Shown: one piece after another, positions 20,570 to 29,437 of the stretch | Layout of the letters: each line of letters begins with the position of its first letter | How positions within the stretch are numbered: position 1 is the first letter of the stretch | Made by a program: the position numbers and the translations under genes | The notes under the pieces: generated by a model | The model's input: the letters and a program-made list of their open reading frames with translations, nothing else | What the model was told of the DNA's origin: nothing | Databases searched by the model: none | Source of the DNA: Zygnema cylindricum | Taxonomy: Eukaryota; Streptophyta; Zygnematophyceae; Zygnematales; Zygnemataceae | Direction of reading: 5' to 3' | NCBI GenBank assembly: GCA_037447655.1 | Contig: JBBHKE010002559.1 | Span: 156,147 to 186,793, forward strand | DNA: 30,647 bases

Positions 20570-22423
20570 ATGGAGGTCTCAGAGTTTCAGGTTATGGGCC
20601 CACCATCTAGGGTGCCTATGTTCGATGGAACAGACTTTACTTATTGGGAGTTTACAATGGCGGGATTGCTTTTCGAGAAGCACTTATGGGGAATTGTTTC
20701 GGGACAAGTGAGATGTCCGCCACCTGGCTTTGGAGGAGCTTACTGTGGAGATTCATCTGAGGCTGCCCAGAATATCATCCGGAGCTCAGATGCAACGGAA
20801 GGTGAAGGGAAGAATCTTTCCGTGGATGGGGAAATAGGGGAGAAGGAAAAAGGGACACCTATGGTGAGGGGAGCTAGGCTCTCAGCTATGGTACCATATG
20901 TAGGGATTAAAACTGAAGAAAATGACAGAAAATTATGGGAATACAAAAACACTATAGCAAAACATCTCATACTTAGATATGTGTCTAAGTCGATAGCTAT
21001 CACTCTTTTAAGTCTAACCAAGTCTTCAGAGATATGGGAAGTACTAATTCAGATTTATAAGAGTGAGACTATTCAGAGGCAGCAATTAGTAAAACAGGAA
21101 ATAGATGCCTATGTTTATAAAGGCGGTAGAATGATAGAGTTTTGCAATGATATTGCTGCGTTATATGTTGAGCTAGCTAGTGCGGGATGTGTAGAATCTG
21201 AGGAGGGTAAGATTAATACACTACTTATGAAACTCCCAAGTGAGTACGAAAGCATTATTTATCGTATGCAGGCAATGGATGGCTCCTCATGGACTTGGAG
21301 CTTTACCATGGGGATAATTTTTGTAAGGGAAAGCACTTTGGAGCTTCGTAGGGGAAAGGACAGGGTCAATGCATTTTCAGCTGGTGGTGATTGGCGGAAG
21401 CGTGATGAGAGGAACGGTGGTGACGAGCGGAAGCGTGATGAGAGGAAGAAAGACAAAGGTAAACCTTATCGGAACTTTGTGTGAAAAAGAGGGAGAGGAA
21501 AAGACACGGGAGCTTTGAAAAAAGGGGTTTGCTTCTTTTGTAGGGAACCTGGTCATTATATGGAGGAATGCCCTTGTTTGGAAAAACTTAGAAGTTGGAA
21601 TGTGGATGAGGAGGAAGAAGGGGAAGAGGAGAAAGAGGATGAAGATTTTTTAGAGCTTCTCCAGATTAGTAGTATGGGGAAGAAAGAAAAGCACACAGTA
21701 ATTGCACGAAGGCAACAGTGTGCTTTTGGAGGTATAAGGGAAGTAAAGAGAGAGGAGATACTTGAAGAAGTTCAAAATATTGAGGATAGTTTCATAGATA
21801 TTTTGGAAACAGAAAACTGGTCGGAAAGGGAGACTTCAACGGATTCCGAGGAAAGGGGAGAATTAATTCTAGAGGGGGTTTTAAAGGATAGGGGAGAAGA
21901 GAAATATTTATTGGGAATTAAAATAGAAAGTGATAATGGAAAGAATTCCATGGGAGACAGTGAGGGAAGTTCAGAAAACGGGGTAATAATCATGGATAAA
22001 AATATGATTACGGAAGATGTAGATCTTATGAGGAACTTAGTGGAGACTAGTGGTTTTTGGGAATATTTGGAAGTGGATGGATTTGACATCACTACTTGGT
22101 GTGATGTCTCTTGTGAAGATGTGCCTGTAAAAGGGTTATCATCAGGGTGTGTGTTGCAGATTGGAGATGGGGCTGGTTGTTTGAATTGCAAGAGGGAAAG
22201 TGGATTTAGTGTGGATAGAAAAGAGATAAGGTGGATAAAATCTTTGCTCGGATTTATGATAAGTGGGATGCTAAATGAAATGTGTGATGCGATTATAATT
22301 TCATTTCATCTAATGCAGTGTTTTAAATACGAGAACATATTTCTTAAGTTATATAAAAGGAAAAAGAAAAGAAAAAGGAAAAAGGGGAGGGAGTGTTTTG
22401 TTTATTTTGTTTGTAAGAGTTGA
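20570..22423 (+). CDS. gag: Copia-type Gag with zinc knuckle, interrupted by one in-frame UGA
   Basis: The frame opens at ATG 20570, inside the end of the 5' LTR, with a second in-frame ATG at 20594 inside the primer-binding site. The first 304 residues carry a Copia gag (UBN2-type) fold: VPMFDGTDFTYWEFTMAGLL (about 15-34), SEIWEVLIQIY, LVKQEIDAYVYK and LLMKLPSEYE, then a basic RKRDERKKDKGK tail. A UGA at 21482-21484 ends this part. The same frame continues without further stops through the zinc knuckle CFFCREPGHYMEEC (CX2CX4HX4C, about 321-334) and about 270 residues, Asp/Glu-rich then ending in a basic KRKKKRKRKKGRE segment, to 22423. It may be read through, or the UGA may be a recent point mutation. 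Gag would package the RNA and form particles. No DSGA-type protease motif is seen. Confidence 0.85.
20590..20602 (+). promoter_or_regulatory. Primer-binding site complementary to the initiator-Met tRNA anticodon region
   Basis: GGTTATGGGCCCA directly follows the 5' LTR and is the exact complement of UGGGCCCAUAACC, the anticodon-loop segment of animal initiator tRNA-Met. Priming from a half-tRNA cut in the anticodon loop is known for Drosophila copia and yeast Ty5. Fungal and plant initiator tRNAs usually read GGGCUCAUAACC here. Confidence 0.85.
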
Positions 22424-22437
22424 AAGGAAGTAGACTA

Positions 22438-22451
22438 GAAAATAAGGGGAG
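22438..22451 (+). promoter_or_regulatory. Polypurine tract of the Copia-type element
   Basis: GAAAATAAGGGGAG (purine except one T) abuts the 3' LTR start, the expected site for plus-strand priming. Confidence 0.75.
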
Positions 22452-23632
22452 TGTTGATATTTGGGTATTTTTCTAGGTCTTGGTTAGATAGAAAAGTGTA
22501 GAGGAAGTCTGCCTCTGACTCCTTTCTCCAAGCCTCCACACTTGTCGTAGTCACTGAAGGCTGGAGAGGGAGCTAGAGCCATGGCTGCCTAAGCTTTCTA
22601 GAGAAGACAGGGGGTAAATTAGGTAGACTTACCAAAAGTTAGTTGACGGACCCAGGAATTGATCCTGGTACCTACCGGCCGTCAATCCGCACTAGCCATA
22701 CGCTCTAGCCGTTATGTCTAGAACATGTGTTACGATATATAGGGTTTGACAAATATATAAATTGTTAAATGTAGATTAATCCGTTTAACGGCTAAATAGA
22801 TACATAGTACATAGAAACAGTTTAATTTAGTACGAAGTACGGAATGGGGGGCAGAACGGAAACCGCGCATTTGTTTCGATAGCGAAACAAATACCGCGCG
22901 TCGAATTTCAGCGGCTAGGATTATAGCCGGTTTTGATCGGACGGCTACGATAAGCGCCGCGATCACGGAAAAGGTACTTTTGGCGTTTTATGGTATTTGA
23001 CACGTCAGGTGACACGTGGCGTGATAACATTGGACTACGGGAATTCCGGAGATTACAGGAACTAATCCTGATTTGACACGTGTCGACATTTTGGCCATGT
23101 CGTACAATGGCCGTACAGAAAGTACACCGGCACCTGTACTTTTCTGTACGATACAGTAATTTGATTGGTGCCGTACTTCAGTAGATAGAGTTTTAGAGAG
23201 GGTTTAGGACTTAGAAAATTTTGGGTAGGCAGCTGCCTCTCCCAGAGAGCACCCTGTATAAATGGCAAACTTTGGCCAGCCATAACTATCAATTTACTTG
23301 ACCATTTTCAGTGATTCTTTTTGCTGCGGACTCAGGGGAGTCCAGGCTACACAGGGGTGTTGTCGGTCAGAGTTTTTGTCTGCCAGGGTGGCTGTATTTC
23401 TAAGGGAAAGTCAAAGTGGGTGAATGTGTCCAAATCTCATATTCTAACTTTGCATTCTGTGGTGGAACTGAGCACACAGAAAGTGTTATTTCACAGGGGT
23501 GAATCAATATTGGGGTTCTGACTGTCAAGGGGTCAGTCACTTGGGTTTATATTAACTTGGAGTCGGCACTATCTAGATTAGCTTCTTTTGGATCTGCATA
23601 CTCTGAGGGCCAATGGAGGTCTCAGAGTTTCA
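22452..23632 (+). repeat. 3' LTR of the Copia-type element
   Basis: Identical to the 5' LTR (offset 3,043 bp) apart from one C/T difference at 23243/20200 found by reading. It is followed by the GTGTC target duplication. Confidence 0.95.
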
Positions 23633-23992
23633 GTGTCAATCTGTCAGCTTTTTTGGCATAAGCTGCCAAAAGAGCCAGTCCGGGATGCCAGCGCTCACGC
23701 TGGCCGTCAGCTCGTACTTTTTCATTCAAAGTCCGTTCGATTCAGGCGGCGCGCAGAATATTATTTTGCGTCCGTTGTACTTTGTGTCCGCCGTCCTTTT
23801 TCCGTTCCATGTTCACCAGTTTGTCTGTAAATTTCGTACGTCGCCGTAAAAATTGTTTGTTCAGTTAACCGGCCAACGTTTTTTGTGTTGCGTTGTCCGT
23901 AATAATTTGCAGTTAATAGTTACGGAACAGAATCGCACACTTGGTATGACACGCTATATAATGTAAATAGTATAATATAGTATTTAATAAGG

Positions 23993-24213
23993 TACGCCGC
24001 GAATCGTAATTAGAGTAAATGTTTTTTTTGCCACTTAAAACATCTTTTTTCCGTACACACTTGTCGGATTGTGGATCTAACGGTTGCGATTGAAAGGTTA
24101 CATTCTCAACTTCCAATTGGCGGTCTCAAATTGAAAATACGACAAGTGTGTATGGAGAAAAGATGTTTTGAGTGGCGAAAAAAACATTTACTCTAATTAC
24201 GATTTGCGGTGTT
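23993..24213. mobile_element. Foldback MITE with ~75-bp terminal inverted repeats (221 bp)
   Basis: Left end TACGCCGCGAATCGTAATTA and right end (inverted) AACACCGCAAATCGTAATTA belong to the TACACCG terminus family. Pairing continues for about 75 bases (through GTAAATGTTTTTTTCGCCACT and CGTACACACTTGTCG), leaving a short loop. It lies in the hAT-like element, to the right of the Copia insertion. Confidence 0.8.
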
Positions 24214-24731
24214 CTATAATATGCGTAAGATATATTTTTATTGTTATCGCCGATATGGAATTTGTTGGTCTCGGACCGATATATCGGTACCTCTGACCGT
24301 TCGATAATCGATTAACTATCGGCATCGGTATTATTGCGATAATTTTTTTACCGATACACAACACTAATAATTTTGCACTTCAAGGACCTAATCTGATGAA
24401 ATTATTTTGTCAAGCGGGCTACGACGAATCTTAAGCAGTTAAAGTCCAAGCTGGGGCCCTAACGCATAATCCGATATTATCGCCTGAAACCAATGAGACA
24501 TGCCATGTCGAGACTCGCACGATTGGCCAAAAACGGAAAAGACAAATAATTTTTTTATTGTTGTTCGCCCAAGAGTGTCCATTAGACGTATCATTTTTGT
24601 CATCCACCGAGAGGTTTTGCTCTTCATTGATAAGGCCCTCATGGCCCATTCCGCCATTCAAACGTAGATAGAGACGGGTTCTTTGAGTTTCTAGATGTAC
24701 GGCCAAATTATTGCTTCTGGTACCATAAACG

Positions 24732-26143
24732 GGGAATTGCTAATCGCAAAGACAATTTTTGATGCGCGTAGGTAGTTGTCATAAATTGTACATTTGAAGT
24801 ACAGCTTTGTACAAGCTACGTACCTTTAAGTTCAAATTAGACGGTCAATCCGTCGAACAACCTTAACTGGCGGAATATTGTAACGGCGGTTAAAAAAGTG
24901 TCGCACTTGCGAACGTCGACCGTCATAAAAAGAAAACAATTCACACGGGCGGCGTAGGTTTACTGTAGCAAAACTGCGACAACCACATATAAATAAAATG
25001 GATACGCGCAGGTACACCGTGATTTGTTATTAGTGTCAGAGTTTAAATAGCGAAAAAAAAAATAGTGTTATTGATTCTAATTTAGTGCGAGAGACGTGGC
25101 AGATTTTGGTCCACGTCCTGAAATACGTTATGAATTATATTTCGGGAAAAAAATCAAAAATTTAAGAACCCAAATAAGAGTTATATACACTAATAACGAT
25201 TCGCGGTGTAGTTCACACTGACATTTGACTTGGACGCTGACACAAGTTAAAGGACGACATACAACATGTATGAACTCGCACCAAACGAAAGAACTTAATA
25301 TCGATGAAAATAAAATGACGCGTCATCACGCGCGACCAAAGAAGTCACACTATTTACGAATCAACACTTCCACATAACGTATTCACGGGTTCAGTGCCCC
25401 GGTTCGCGAGTAGGTTTCATTTTTGCGACTAAGGCCTCTACTCCATTAGAGGAAAAGCGGGGTTGTTTACTGGAAGCCGTACGATTTCGTACAGATTCGT
25501 ACCATTTTTTTTCTGGTCGGATGAAACATGTTAACAAGATGATTCCAATAAAATAGGCGTATGATTCGACCGTTGGATGTAAGCAATCGCGAACATCGTC
25601 TTGTGTGAGGAAACTCTCCTCGCGGGGAGAGTTTCTTCACACTGGACGATATGCGCGATTGCTTCGCGAAACTAAAATAGTGAGACATCCAACAGTCGAT
25701 AGCTACGCTTTTAATATTGGAGCCATCCTAAAAACATGCTTCGTCATGTTTCGTCTAACGAAAAAAAAAATGGTACGAATTTGTCAAAAATCGTACGACT
25801 TCGAGTAAGCAACCCCACTTTTCTTCCAATGGAAGTTCACCCTAAGTCAAATGTATGTGAACTACTTGCTCGCAGCCATTTTATTTATATGTGGCTGTCG
25901 CAATTTTGTTACAGTAAACCTGCGCCGGCCGTGTGAATTGTTTTTTTTATGACGGTCGACGTTAGCAAGCGCTACAGTTTTTTAATCGCCGTTACAATAT
26001 TTCTCCATTCAAAGTTCTTCGACGGATTGACCGTCAAATTTAAAATAAAAGGTACGTAGATTGTACGAAACTGTACTTCAAATGTACAATTTATGACAAC
26101 TACCTGCGCGCAACAAAAATCGTCTTTACGATTAGCAATTCCC
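24732..26143. mobile_element. 1.4-kb palindromic foldback transposon with 8-bp target duplication
   Basis: Starts GGGAATTGCTAATCGCAAAG and ends in CTTTACGATTAGCAATTCCC. It is flanked by CATAAACG on both sides (24724-24731 and 26144-26151). Unit 1 has the unoccupied site, a single CATAAGCG at about 15246-15253. The two arms pair almost along the whole element, meeting near 25621 (GAAACTCTCC...GGAGAGTTTC). The left arm is longer because it contains a MITE (25013-25210) and a further segment at about 25245-25430 absent from the right arm. It encodes no transposase. The 8-bp duplication points to hAT-like or P-like mobilisation. Confidence 0.85.
25013..25210. mobile_element. TA-flanked MITE, family 1 (198 bp), in the left arm of the foldback element
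   Basis: Ends TACACCGTGATTTGTTATTA and ...AATAACGATTCGCGGTGTA; interior inverted relative to the 18765 copy. The other arm keeps the uninterrupted sequence GAGCAAG-TA-GTTCACA (complement of about 25855-25880). This shows directly that a single TA became TA...TA on insertion. Confidence 0.92.
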
Positions 26144-26151
26144 CATAAACG

Positions 26152-26576
26152 ACGCTAGAAAAGGGTTATATGTTTTGCAATTCTACGCTCAAGGCCCATT
26201 CCGAAAATTTTGTGTCTTTTCTTTTCAGCGTCCCACAGGCCAACGGTCCACTCGGCAGCGACAGCCCTAGGAAGCGGTAACACCTCGAATTTGACGCCCA
26301 CACATAACATTTGATTTTCTATATGGAATCGTCAGTCGTCAGCAGGGTCCAGCCAAGACCTGACATTCTCACGGCCATGCCAAGCTGGGAGGGATGGTCG
26401 ACGAATTTGCATGTTTTTCGCCGGGAATTTTTGGAAATCATACACGAGTATTTACTACTTAAATACTTAGGATAAACCTACATCAGGCGCCGACAGTATT
26501 CGTACGAAAACGTTTACTGGCAGTAATACTTCGTTCACTTCTCCATCAGAGGTCGTGTCAGTAAGGAATCTATCGC
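26152..26576. repeat. Continuation of the duplicated block after the foldback element
   Basis: 26152-26451 matches 15254-15551 with substitutions and small indels. Homology stops where unit 1 has its MITE at 15553. No intact frame. Confidence 0.75.
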
Positions 26577-26770
26577 GTACATGGTTTCTTTCGATTCGAC
26601 GCACGTAGGTTCATGTTCTGATGATGAACAGTCAAAGATTCCAAAAGCACAATATCTGAGCTTGTATCAGTACGTACGTGGTTTCTTTTGATTGGACGCA
26701 CGTAGGTTCATGTTCTGACGACGAGCAGTCAAAGATTCCAAAAGCACAATATCTGAACTTGTATCCGTAC
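26577..26770 (+). repeat. 97-bp tandem duplication with coding-like differences
   Basis: 26577-26673 and 26674-26770 are two copies, offset 97 bp, about 90 percent alike. Both encode VSFD.THVGSCSDDEQSKIPKAQYL in their own frames. Four of the differences are synonymous (GAT/GAC twice, GAA/GAG, TTC/TTT). Because 97 is not a multiple of three, the copies are not in one frame. The second copy continues open to 26905. No family recognised. Confidence 0.6.
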
Positions 26771-27051
26771 ATCCGCAAATTAAATTACGTGAATGTACAA
26801 TTTGTACGTTCGTGTTTTGTATTTTTTGTAATTGTTTTGTCGTTCGTGTTTCGTCGTGGCGCCATAAATTCTGGATGTCAGCAGATCGTGGAGGAGGCGT
26901 CATGACACATTCTTCAACAAGTATTATTTTTGGTGGTTTTCGTTGGATTTGATTCCCGCCAGTCCGAAGGCGCGCGGCTCGTACGCTTCCTTTCCATGCG
27001 TAAACATTTTACATGTCCGGTGATTGATTACTCTCCTCCTTGAGGAGGGTA
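26771..27051. other. Nothing recognised
   Basis: Short plus-strand frame continuing from the tandem duplication to 26905, then unassigned sequence. Confidence 0.3.
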
Positions 27052-27783
27052 AGGGTTTGTCCCCATGTACTTGTAACTTATCGAGCTTACTTTGTATTTT
27101 AGCGCGGATCCGGCAGACCCGCTTTTCAAGTGTCCCTACGTAAGAACGTATCGTAAGTTACGTTTGTGACGATTGTATACGTCGACAATACCTGTGACGG
27201 TTGTCAACGTCTACAATCTGTGTTGTCGGACGTTATTTTTTGGAATCGCTTGTGTGACGTCGCATGTCTTACCGTGACATTGTAGACGTACCGCCTTCCA
27301 CCTTGTACCGTTTCACGGTTGAAGAAGTTGCGCTTTGCCTTTGCGTCTCCTGTCCGATCGACGTGAAATGGCATGGAATTTCGGGACCTCTGCAAAAAAA
27401 AATCTGTACTGGACGAAAACGGACAAAACCAAACAAATTGTGTAATTTTCTTTGTCGTATTAAATGCAAACGGACAAAACATGGCGACTTCCGTACGCAC
27501 GTGCGAATATGTGTTCCTATTTGTTTACATAGAATCCCTAGTTTTAAATCACATCGCGCATGTGTTTTAAAGATAAGGTTGAAGATGACGTTTTTTGTTG
27601 TCGAAGTGGGTCGAAAAACACAAGATGACAATTTTTCGTACATCCTAAGTTCGAGGGTGACGCAAATTGTACTCTACAAATTTGCGATTCCTTCGTACGG
27701 TTAGAACTTAGGCAGTACGACGCTAAGTTTTACAGGAAAACGACAGGAAAAAACCCTTACTTATGCACATGGGGACACACCCT
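27052..27783. mobile_element. Probable DNA transposon fragment or nonautonomous element (732 bp)
   Basis: The left end AGGGTTTGTCCCCATGTAC and the inverted right end AGGGTGTGTCCCCATGTGC match at 17 of 19 positions. No convincing target duplication. Similar termini, CATGGGGACGTACCCT at about 29400-29416 and CATGGGAACGTACCCT at about 30039-30055, occur further right. The interior is rich in GTCGAC/GACGTC/GTGACA motifs. The open frames inside overlap on both strands and look like chance. Confidence 0.5.
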
Positions 27784-28008
27784 AATTAATAACTGGACGA
27801 CGTGACCGCTTGCTTCAAAAATACGTAATCGGACGGTCGACGTTGTCGCCCATAAGTTTGGAGAGTCTTGACGTGCCGACAGTAATCATGTTTAATAGAA
27901 TAAAAATAAATCAGTACGTCTATGTACGGAAATGAGCTGGATCTGTATGAAAGTACACTTTTTCCAGTAAAGAACCCCACTTTTCGCCTAATGGAGGTTC
28001 ACCCTCAA
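27784..28008. other. Sequence ending in a terminus shared with the foldback element
   Basis: 27965-28007 (GTAAAGAACCCCACTTTTCG... ...GGAGGTTCACCCT) matches an internal part of the foldback arm at about 25805-25852. It abuts duplicated block D, so it is probably the edge of another insertion. Confidence 0.4.
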
Positions 28009-28605
28009 AGAATCTCTTTCGAAACCTTGAAAGGAAACAACGAGTCAGTGTGAGGTTCGAATACAATTTGAAGCGAAGATGACCACCGAAATGTTGCATT
28101 CTGTCTCGACGCGTGGCAATCTCGGTCGAAAGAAAAAGTCGCAGTGGGCAACTCGGCCGTTTGGTTTGCGCATCCTGTCGGCACAAGCTGGCAGTCGCAG
28201 ATAAGCGGTCCCTGTAACCCCTCCATTTGTACGGCTAATCCCACCGGAGCATTTCCCATTCCGATGATTTTCCGATTTATGATAAAATATGGAACTTTTA
28301 AAATCCTTTGTAAGTGCGAAACTTTCTTTCTATTTGTCGAACGGTGATCCTTTTATTCATAGCCTATTCCCACGGGAAAAGATTCACTTCCGTAACAAAC
28401 AGACGTTGGAATAATGTACGGCTTTCTATGAAAACCGTACAAACGAGCATCCTCAAAATATTGCCGGATGTAGAAGTCGGGTTAAAGTCGCGTATTTCGC
28501 CCAAAGATGACATAGCCAAAACAACATTGAACGGCTATTTCATTGCCCTCGCGCAAAACAACTGCATGTTTTGAACCACCGTCGTCGTCCTTCAAACATT
28601 TAATA
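28009..28605. repeat. Duplicated block D, copy 2
   Basis: Matches 16248-16800. On the minus strand about 60 codons (ICDCQLVPTGCANQTAELPT...) are open here, whereas copy 1 has a stop (CAG to TAG) in the same frame. About 100 bp near 28245-28350 are extra. Confidence 0.75.
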
Positions 28606-28777
28606 CTGCAGGTTTGTTTTCGCGCCTATGTTTGATGACGTCGAAACGTGAACGTTTTCCGATCAGTTTCGGATTATCAAATGCTCCGGTGGGAACCAGC
28701 TATCAGTCGACCCGGTCTGTAGAGTTTGCCGTACAATTACAGAAACGTATGATGGAACTTCACCCTTATTGATAAAT

Positions 28778-28873
28778 TACACCTTGAATCGTTATTAGCA
28801 TATAGAAATTATTAGTGTAAAGAAGAAATTAGCGTCATTAATTCTAAATTTAGTGCCAGGAGACGTGGCGCGG
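28778..28873. mobile_element. Truncated family-1 MITE (left end only)
   Basis: TACACCTTGAATCGTTATTA at 28778 and the interior motif TTTAGTGCCAGGAGACGTGG are present; no matching right terminus follows. Confidence 0.6.
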
Positions 28874-29437
28874 ACCTCCACTTTCATTCATGGATCCTCG
28901 GTAGAATTTTGCGTTGCAGTCGCCTCTCCCCTCTCCCTCTCACACTATCGCTTATATCTCACACTTTTTAGAATGAGGCACGACAAAACTGGTATGAAAT
29001 TAATGATATTTGAAAAATAATTATATTGGCTACCCTTCATGTATATTTTTATGGCAAGTAGAGCGAAAAAAGTAGAGAAAACGAAATTGGGTACCCATGG
29101 CCGAAAGTCCTTGAATCTGTGACGTCGACGTTGTCACAAGTGAGCGTGATGTCACGATGTTACAAAATCCTAAACATCTGCCATGTTACAAAATTACAAA
29201 AATCTAGACGTCTACAACTGTCGTTGTTTTTGTTGGCGTCACTATTTTCGTAGTCGTCGTCAACCGTCACAAAGTTGTACCTACGTCTACGACCGTCACA
29301 TTTCAAAGTTCCGATTTCATTTTCGCACATAGGGACGCTTTTCAAAGTAATAAGGAACACTTCACTACAGTCCAAAATACTTTTTCAAAGTATCGCTTAC
29401 ATGGGGACGTACCCTGAGAGTCGGCGAATATGTAAAC
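28874..29437. other. No gene recognised; old repeat texture
   Basis: CT-rich patch at 28921-28945, then DNA rich in GTCGAC, GTGACA and CGTCTACGAC-type motifs (29120-29310) like that inside 27052-27783. It ends with a CATGGGGACGTACCCT terminus near 29400-29416. Confidence 0.4.

Larger units (their letters stand above)
19409..20589 (+). repeat. 5' LTR of the Copia-type element
   Basis: Starts TGTTGATATTTGGG and ends ...GTCTCAGAGTTTCA, i.e. the canonical TG...CA. At 1,181 bp it is long for a Copia element. The first codons of gag lie in its last 20 bases. Confidence 0.95.
19409..23632 (+). mobile_element. Gag-only Copia-type LTR retrotransposon, complete and very young (4,224 bp)
   Basis: Two 1,181-bp LTRs, a 5-bp target duplication GTGTC (19404-19408 and 23633-23637), a primer-binding site, a polypurine tract and a gag region. 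The internal part is only 1,862 bp: a Copia-type gag domain, then a CCHC zinc knuckle after one in-frame UGA, then an acidic region of unknown function. No protease, integrase, reverse transcriptase or RNase H is present, so replication would depend on enzymes from another element. The LTRs differ at one position that I found (T20200 versus C23243), so insertion is very recent. It sits inside the hAT-like element. Confidence 0.95.
19031..24366. mobile_element. hAT-like nonautonomous DNA transposon, interrupted by a Copia element and a MITE
   Basis: Terminal inverted repeats: left TAGTGGTGCGTATCGGTAA, right (inverted) TAGTGTTGTGTATCGGTAA, 17 of 19 identical. The element is flanked by the 8-bp duplication ATAATTTT (19023-19030 and 24367-24374). 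Unit 1 keeps the unoccupied site with a single ATAATTTT at 14894-14901. Subterminal DNA is dense in CGATA/TATCGG palindromes, usual for hAT transposase-binding regions. Without the Copia insertion (4,229 bp with its duplication) and the foldback MITE, about 0.9 kb of non-coding element remains. No transposase is encoded. The 8-bp duplication and the TAGTG ends support a hAT-type mobiliser; other 8-bp-duplicating superfamilies are not excluded. Confidence 0.82.
16948..28605. repeat. Tandem segmental duplication, unit 2, expanded by nested insertions
   Basis: Same order of blocks as unit 1 but 11.7 kb long instead of 3.6 kb. The extra DNA consists of MITEs at 18544-18761 and 18765-18984, the hAT-like element 19031-24366 with its own internal insertions, the foldback element 24732-26143, and 26452-28008, which replaces the segment found at 15552-16247. 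Confidence 0.8.

Noticed and set aside
20570-22423. Autonomous Copia polyprotein
   Set aside because: No protease, integrase or reverse-transcriptase motif in any frame of the internal region; the interior is too short.
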